11,245 nt of DNA from Erysipelotrichaceae bacterium (lineage in GTDB: Bacteria; Bacillota_I; Bacilli_A; Erysipelotrichales; Erysipelotrichaceae), in assembly GCA_017418585.1 (NCBI GenBank), contig JAFONG010000210.1, positions 1 to 11,245 of the forward strand, in the 5' to 3' direction. Positions within the stretch are counted from its first letter, which is position 1; every line of letters starts with the position of its first letter. The notes under the pieces are model-generated. The model was not told the origin of the DNA and did not search any database. It was given only the letters and a program-made list of their open reading frames with translations. Below, in pieces: positions 7,164 to 11,245 of the stretch. Position numbers and translations under genes: made by a program.

Positions 7164-7970
7164 CTATAAATCCTTTCTGTACTCCCTGACTATGTCCATA
7201 AGTTTTTTTACTCTTGATACATCGACTGCATTATAGAACTTGCCGTCAAACTTGAACCAGGTGCCTACAACACAGCCGTCAGATATTGAAAGTATATCAA
7301 CAACCGTTTCTGCCTTGACGCCGTTTGAAACAAACACAGGTGTGTCGGTCGCGCTCTTGGCTCTAATGATGTTGGCGGTATCGACCTGCGATCCGGCGTT
7401 GTTTCCGTATACCAGCAAGGCTCCCGGAGCGATTGAGAAAGTGGCTGATTTCACGATGTCTTCAATCGGACGTTCTGAAACCTGTTTTGCTCCTTCCGGT
7501 ACAAGCGTTGCCAGCGTATAAATGTCTTTGCATCCAACATCAACACGATGACGCTCTATTTCTCCTTGAGGATAAGACACAATGCCGTAGTCTCCTGCAT
7601 AAGCTCCAAAAAAGCTTTCTCTGACAAAGTCGGCTTCTACTGCCGCTGCCAGGTCGAACACTTTGTAAGGATCCATGGCAACATCCACACCAAACGGAAC
7701 CTTGATCTCGCTTTTCAGTTCTCCGATGATCCTGGCCATACATGCCACAGTGACGGTTCTTACATTCTCTACATAAGGAATAGAAAACTCGTTGCAGAAA
7801 ATAATGCCGTCAATGCCTCCGTCCTGTAAAGCATGAAGATCTTTTCTTGCCCTGTCGATTACGGCCTTCATGCCTCCCTTTTCATCATACTTGGGGTCTG
7901 TTGGCAGTGCCATCAGATGTAGCATGCCCAGCACCGGTTTGTCTGTTCCAAACACTTTCTTCATCCACAT
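7164..7970 (-). CDS. BtpA/SgcQ family protein (copy 1)
   Basis: A 268-residue single-domain protein of the BtpA/SgcQ family, predicted TIM-barrel. Members include BtpA, linked to photosystem I stability in cyanobacteria, and SgcQ of the E. coli sgc sugar operon; the reaction is not established. Seen: GMLHLMALP at 15-23, DGGIDGIIFCNEFSIPY near 50-66, PFGVD at 92-96, the ADF(V)RE segment near 113-118, ERHR at 139-142, and a C-terminal GTWFKFDG near 236-243. ATG 7968-7970 is chosen because GGGAGGAAA lies about nine bases upstream; a start at 8009 would add 13 unrelated residues. A paralogue starts at 10701. It is divergent from the M42 peptidase gene. Confidence 0.88.
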   Translation of the reverse strand: MWMKKVFGTDKPVLGMLHLMALPTDPKYDEKGGMKAVIDRARKDLHALQDGGIDGIIFCNEFSIPYVENVRTVTVACMARIIGELKSEIKVPFGVDVAMDPYKVFDLAAAVEADFVRESFFGAYAGDYGIVSYPQGEIERHRVDVGCKDIYTLATLVPEGAKQVSERPIEDIVKSATFSIAPGALLVYGNNAGSQVDTANIIRAKSATDTPVFVSNGVKAETVVDILSISDGCVVGTWFKFDGKFYNAVDVSRVKKLMDIVREYRKDL

Positions 7971-8224
7971 AAATCGTTTCCTCCCGTTAATAAATTGTTC
8001 TGATCTCATATGTATTCTGCATCACTCTGAATTCTCATCTTTGAAAGAATCAGTAAACCCAGCCAAAACGCAACATGCTTGTAACTGCACTTATGTAATA
8101 AAACGATCTGAAATACTCTTACATAGAAATTATAAACAATGTGTGCAATAATTTGATTAAATAAGCAACGCAGATTTCAACATCAGACAACAATAGATAT
8201 TAAAAAACGAAAGGATACAAAAAC
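7971..8224. other. divergent intergenic region between the BtpA-like and M42 genes
   Basis: About 254 bp, visibly AT-rich, with no credible gene. It must hold both promoters. GGGAGG (minus strand, about 7980-7985) serves the BtpA-like gene and AAGGA at 8211-8215 serves the M42 gene. TATTAA occurs on each strand near the expected -10 distance (minus 7987-7992, plus 8198-8203) but without convincing -35 partners. No terminator, riboswitch-like hairpin or clear operator palindrome was recognised. Confidence 0.5.
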
Positions 8225-9313
8225 ATGAAAGAATCAATCGCACAAAACCTGGAGAATCTCTGCCTTCTTCCAAGCCTTTCCGGACATGAACAGCTGGTCA
8301 GCAACTATCTTAAAGAACAGTTCGAATCCCTTGGTCTGGAAGTAGCAAGAGATGTTTTAGGCAATACCTTTACATGCGTCAAGGGTAAGAATCACGAAAA
8401 GAAGGTCATGGTGACGGGTCATATGGATTCTCCGGGCCTGATGGTTAAAACGATTACCGATGACGGATTTATCCGTTTTGAAAGAGTCGGCGGTATCCCG
8501 GAAAAAACACTGGTCGCTTTAAGAGTAGCTGTACAGGCAAAAGACAGATATGTCCCGGGCGTCATTGGCGTGAAGGCGCATCATCTGACATCTGCGGACG
8601 AGAAGTATAAAGTCGACAAATATCAGGAACTCTATATCGACATCGGCTGTTACAGCAAGAAAGAGGTGCTCGATCTAGGCATTAAGATCGGCAACGCGAT
8701 CACTTATTATCCGACTTTCGTTCATCTGCAGAACGATGTCGTATCAGGAACGTTTTTTGACAACAGGATCTCCTGTACATGCCTCCTAGAGCTTGCCAGA
8801 CTGTTTACAAAAAACAAACCTGACTGCGATGTTTATCTTGCGGGAACCGTACAGGAAGAATACACCATCAGAGGAGCGATTACCGCCGCCAGAATCATCC
8901 AGCCGGACGCCATCATTTGTCTGGACGCCGGGATGGCAGCCGATACGCCTGATCTGACAGGAACCGGTGAGACGAAGCTGGGAGACGGTCCGATCATGTC
9001 CCTATACAACTTCCATGGAAGAGGAACGCTCAACGGAACCATGCCTCATCCAAGCCTGGTAAAACTCTATGAAGAATGCGCAGAGGAAACAGGTATCAAC
9101 CTGCAGAGAAATGCCGGTATCGGCGGTCTGACGGAGCTGGCATACATGCAGCTGGAAGGAAACGGCATTGCCGGCATCGACATCGAAGTTCCTTTCCGTT
9201 ATTCCCATTCCTGCATCGAAACAGCGGATCTGAACGATATTGAAAAGACCATCAGGCTGACTGAACATGTTATCAGAAAAATAGACGGTAACTTTGATTT
9301 TGTCAGCAGGTAA
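8225..9313 (+). CDS. M42 family metallopeptidase, SgcX/FrvX-like
   Basis: A 362-residue di-metal peptidase of family M42, whose tetrahedral assemblies act as cytoplasmic aminopeptidases. Metal and catalytic residues seen: His66 and Asp68 in GHMDSPG, Asp179 in FFDNR, the EE pair 211-212 in TVQEEY, Asp234 in CLDAGMAAD and His328 in FRYSHS; the family set is complete. KAHHL at 117-121 and ELYIDIG at 135-141 are further family marks. Odd points: GHMDEIG is usual but here reads GHMDSPG, and the usual GGTDA near the C-terminus reads GGLTE (300-304). Members beside sgc- or frv-type sugar genes (SgcX, FrvX) may not be ordinary peptidases, and this one sits near SgcE- and SgcQ-like genes. AAGGA lies nine bases before the ATG. 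Confidence 0.88.
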   Translation: MKESIAQNLENLCLLPSLSGHEQLVSNYLKEQFESLGLEVARDVLGNTFTCVKGKNHEKKVMVTGHMDSPGLMVKTITDDGFIRFERVGGIPEKTLVALRVAVQAKDRYVPGVIGVKAHHLTSADEKYKVDKYQELYIDIGCYSKKEVLDLGIKIGNAITYYPTFVHLQNDVVSGTFFDNRISCTCLLELARLFTKNKPDCDVYLAGTVQEEYTIRGAITAARIIQPDAIICLDAGMAADTPDLTGTGETKLGDGPIMSLYNFHGRGTLNGTMPHPSLVKLYEECAEETGINLQRNAGIGGLTELAYMQLEGNGIAGIDIEVPFRYSHSCIETADLNDIEKTIRLTEHVIRKIDGNFDFVSR

Positions 9314-9352
9314 CCCATAAAATCAGGTTTTGCATATTCTCATCTTTATAAT

Positions 9353-9378
9353 AAAAGCCTCGTTTAGAGGCTTTTTTA
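9353..9378. terminator. bidirectional terminator between the M42 gene and the membrane protein gene
   Basis: Stem AAAAGCCTC at 9353-9361 and GAGGCTTTT at 9367-9375 with a 5-base loop; T runs follow on both strands. It serves the two convergent genes. The stop codon of the minus-strand membrane protein (9376-9378) lies in the plus-strand T tract. Confidence 0.85.
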
Positions 9379-9921
9379 GGATTCCGAATCGCTTTTCAGT
9401 TTTATGATCAGACTTATGATTATGCATATCAGGAAAATCGCGGTTCCGATTGCCATCAACAGATAACCGGTTCTTAAGAAATCGTCTCCTGCAAACTTCT
9501 TCATGTTGTACAGACACAGCAGTATCATTATGATCGATAAAACGATAATGATGATAATATTCTTCGTTTTTATGTCTCTCGCCCAGGTCTTCAGGAAAAG
9601 CTCTTTTTTCCCCGGTTTGTACTCAATAGGAATACAGTTATCCAGACACTTCTTCTGAAAAACATATCTGCCGGAAGCGACGACTGCCGCGATCAGCGCC
9701 AATACGATCAGAAAATGGAACTTTCCATAAAGTCCCGCACATATCGCAAGTACGATTCCTATTACCAGATAGGTCTTGTAATCGTCATACTTATAGGCTT
9801 CGCTGTTAGGTACGACATATGCCTCTTTACAGAACACATCATAGAACAGCGTTCCCGGTTTTTCTCCCTGATAAATAGAAGGTCCTCTTAAATCAACAGC
9901 TTTTGTTTGTGGTTTTGCCAT
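9376..9921 (-). CDS. four-helix membrane protein of unknown function
   Basis: A 181-residue protein not recognised as a known family. A polar 50-residue N-terminus without a signal peptide is followed by a hydrophobic pair at about 51-65 and 68-85, a charged segment at about 86-120 with several Lys and two Cys (92 and 96), a very Ile-rich helix at 121-138 and a last helix at about 152-174, ending in a short charged tail. The likely layout is four membrane spans with both ends inside, in two hairpins. The start is supported by an AAAGGTGA site just upstream and by the best promoter in the window. It lies among sgc-like genes but on the opposite strand from its neighbours, so a link to them is only a guess. 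Confidence 0.75.
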   Translation of the reverse strand: MAKPQTKAVDLRGPSIYQGEKPGTLFYDVFCKEAYVVPNSEAYKYDDYKTYLVIGIVLAICAGLYGKFHFLIVLALIAAVVASGRYVFQKKCLDNCIPIEYKPGKKELFLKTWARDIKTKNIIIIIVLSIIMILLCLYNMKKFAGDDFLRTGYLLMAIGTAIFLICIIISLIIKLKSDSES

Positions 9922-9942
9922 AATATCACCTTTACTGAATCA

Positions 9943-9971
9943 ATTATATAAGCTGAAAGGTTCTTTGTCTA
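9943..9971 (-). promoter_or_regulatory. sigma-A type promoter of the membrane protein gene
   Basis: On the minus strand, TAGACA (9966-9971) and TATAAT (9943-9948) are separated by exactly 17 bp: five of six and six of six matches to consensus. The -10 ends 22 nt before the ATG at 9921. Confidence 0.7.
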
Positions 9972-10009
9972 TCACGCAGATCTTAACCCGGGAAACACGG
10001 GGGTCAATA

Positions 10010-10031
10010 TGATAGAATAAACTAGAAGAGG
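10010..10031 (+). promoter_or_regulatory. extended -10 box and ribosome binding site of the SgcE-like gene
   Basis: TGaTAGAAT at 10010-10018 is an extended -10 element, which can work with a weak -35; AGAGG at 10027-10031 lies eight bases before ATG 10040. Just upstream, CCCG at 9987-9990 can pair with CGGG at 9998-10001 around the -35 position. This small dyad might be an operator but is short enough to be chance. Confidence 0.5.
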
Positions 10032-10039
10032 TATAAGAT

Positions 10040-10672
10040 ATGCGGGTTTCTCCATCGGTTGCTTCCAGTGATGTACTATATGTTGCCAGAGAAGTGGATT
10101 ATATCGACCGGTACTTTGACAACATTCATCTTGATATAGAGGACGGCGTTGTTCTGCTGGGTATAACTTTTGGAATGAAAATGGCCAGGAAGGTCTGCGA
10201 GTATTCCAGAAGCAAAGAAAAGACGATCCATCTGGAAGTCCTGAATCCTCTGGATTATCTGGAAGATCTGAAGCAGATCAGCTGCGACTGCGTCTTTATT
10301 CAGGTTTCCCATCTGAAGAATGCCGTTGAAGTCATTAACAGGTTTAAGGAAGCCGGCATACCGACCGGAGTTAATCTTAACGATGCCGATGTCAATAGAG
10401 AGGATCTTACGGATATCCTGGCCACATCCAGAGACTTTCTGATCAGCACTACAGACCCGTTTGATCCAAAACAGGAATACCTCCCGGACATGGAAGAATT
10501 CGCCTTAAAACTCGCTGAAAACGACGACTACAGAATCTGGATCGACGGATGCATCACTTATGAAACATACGAAAGACTCAAGGATTCCAGAATTTATTGT
10601 GCCGTTATCGGAAGAGCGATCTTCTCCGATAAAGAGTTGTCGATTAAACTGTTTTCATCTACAATGAAGTAG
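10040..10672 (+). CDS. sgcE: SgcE-like member of the ribulose-phosphate 3-epimerase family
   Basis: A 210-residue TIM-barrel protein. The acid-base and metal residues of the epimerase family are in place: His30 and Asp32 in HLDIEDG, His64 in IHLEV and Asp169 in WIDGCI, with AVIGRAIF at 188-195 as the C-terminal phosphate region. It departs from true ribulose-5-phosphate epimerase: the family's Met residues after these ligands are Glu34 and Glu66, and the NPGFGGQ loop reads TDPFDPKQ (138-145). HLDIED plus ITFGMK (42-47) matches E. coli SgcE as I recall it. It probably epimerises or isomerises a different sugar phosphate. The gene is followed 28 bp later by a BtpA/SgcQ gene, likely on one transcript. 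Confidence 0.85.
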   Translation: MRVSPSVASSDVLYVAREVDYIDRYFDNIHLDIEDGVVLLGITFGMKMARKVCEYSRSKEKTIHLEVLNPLDYLEDLKQISCDCVFIQVSHLKNAVEVINRFKEAGIPTGVNLNDADVNREDLTDILATSRDFLISTTDPFDPKQEYLPDMEEFALKLAENDDYRIWIDGCITYETYERLKDSRIYCAVIGRAIFSDKELSIKLFSSTMK

Positions 10673-10700
10673 GTGTATATACGAAAGAAGGAGGAAAGAA

Positions 10701-11245
10701 ATGAAGTTTACAGAAGACACTTCTAACTGGTTAGAAGAACTATTCAAGGTTAAGAAGCCGATCATTGCCATGTGTCACCTGCAGCCGCTGCCCGGCGATC
10801 CTTACTACGATGAAGAAGGCGGCATCGAAAAGATCGTTGAGTGCGCAAAACACGACGTCATAGCGCTGCAGAACGGTGGAGTCGACGGAATCATGTTCTC
10901 GAATGAATATTCGCTTCCTTACCTTACAAAGATGGAACCTATCACTCTGGCTGCCATGGCCTTCGTGATCGGACAGGTCAAAGATCTGGTTAAGATCCCG
11001 TTCGGCGTGAACTGCCTGTGGGATCCGATATCATCTCTTGATGTCGCAAAAGCGACAGGCGGCAAATTCATCAGAGAAATCATCTCCGGCGTATATGCTT
11101 CCGACTTCGGTATCTGGAATACCAATTCCGGCGAGACCGCAAGACACAGACACAGAATCGGTGCCGATCATATCAAGATGCTTTACAACATTGTTCCGGA
11201 AGCGGCCGTTTATCTTTCCGCAAGAGACATTGCATCCATTGCCAA
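10701..11245 (+). CDS. sgcQ: BtpA/SgcQ family protein (copy 2, C-terminus cut off by window)
   Basis: The first 181 residues of a second BtpA/SgcQ protein; it is open to the window end. Seen: MCHLQPLPGDP at 24-34, the NGGVDGIMFSNEYSLPY stretch at 58-74, PFGVN at 100-104, a KFIRE segment at 122-126 and ARHRHRIG at 147-154. It aligns throughout with copy 1 (7164-7970) but has about 8-10 extra N-terminal residues and differs at many sites, for example NCLWDP against DVAMDP, so it is an old paralogue rather than a recent duplicate. AAGGAGG at 10688-10694 lies six bases before the ATG. Directly after the SgcE-like gene, it is the better candidate for the functional SgcQ of the locus. Confidence 0.9.
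   Translation, partial: MKFTEDTSNWLEELFKVKKPIIAMCHLQPLPGDPYYDEEGGIEKIVECAKHDVIALQNGGVDGIMFSNEYSLPYLTKMEPITLAAMAFVIGQVKDLVKIPFGVNCLWDPISSLDVAKATGGKFIREIISGVYASDFGIWNTNSGETARHRHRIGADHIKMLYNIVPEAAVYLSARDIASIA

Noticed and set aside
7971..8224. A structured RNA or riboswitch in the divergent spacer.
   Set aside because: No strong paired stems or known aptamer core were recognised; the region looks like plain AT-rich promoter DNA.
767..9992. CCCGGG palindromes at 767-772 and 9987-9992, both in divergent intergenic regions, as a shared operator.
   Set aside because: The positions relative to the -10 boxes differ and the flanking bases do not match; a 6-bp palindrome twice in 11 kb is expected by chance.

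Overview
The window looks like chromosomal DNA of an anaerobic, low-to-mid GC Gram-positive bacterium (Bacillota; Clostridia or Erysipelotrichia-like). The reasons are a ferredoxin-dependent 2-oxoacid oxidoreductase, strong AGGAGG-type ribosome binding sites, TATAAT -10 boxes and tightly packed, often overlapping genes. I cannot name the species from sequence alone. No mobile element, tRNA, rRNA or CRISPR was seen.

Left edge (1-1212): a truncated iron-containing alcohol dehydrogenase on the minus strand and a small cupin on the plus strand are transcribed divergently. A clear terminator at about 1180-1212 closes the cupin unit.

Centre (1243-6052): a six-gene operon, korD-korA-korB-korC-sucC-sucD, in which every neighbouring pair overlaps or lies 1 bp apart. 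It encodes a complete four-subunit 2-oxoglutarate:ferredoxin oxidoreductase followed by both subunits of ADP-forming succinyl-CoA synthetase. Together they can turn 2-oxoglutarate into succinate with one reduced-ferredoxin pair and one ATP, or run backwards to fix CO2 into 2-oxoglutarate. A 13-bp-stem hairpin that contains the sucD stop codon ends the operon. It also serves the convergent asparaginase gene.

Right half (6069-11245): a minus-strand type I asparaginase and a minus-strand BtpA/SgcQ-family protein; then, divergently, an M42-type metallopeptidase; a minus-strand four-helix membrane protein of unknown function; and a plus-strand pair made of an SgcE-like epimerase and a second BtpA/SgcQ protein that runs off the window. 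M42 peptidase, SgcE-type epimerase and SgcQ/BtpA protein are also found together in the poorly understood sgc carbohydrate operon of Escherichia coli (sgcX, sgcE, sgcQ). This stretch is therefore probably an sgc-like locus split over several transcription units, with two SgcQ paralogues. No PTS component or regulator is visible here; they may lie beyond 11245 or be absent.

Several genes share one promoter design: a TATAAT-like -10 box only 17-22 nt before the start codon, giving very short leaders. Promoter calls are by eye. The enzyme family calls for kor, suc, ansA, the Fe-ADH, BtpA and SgcE are firm; precise substrates of the sgc-like proteins are unknown.
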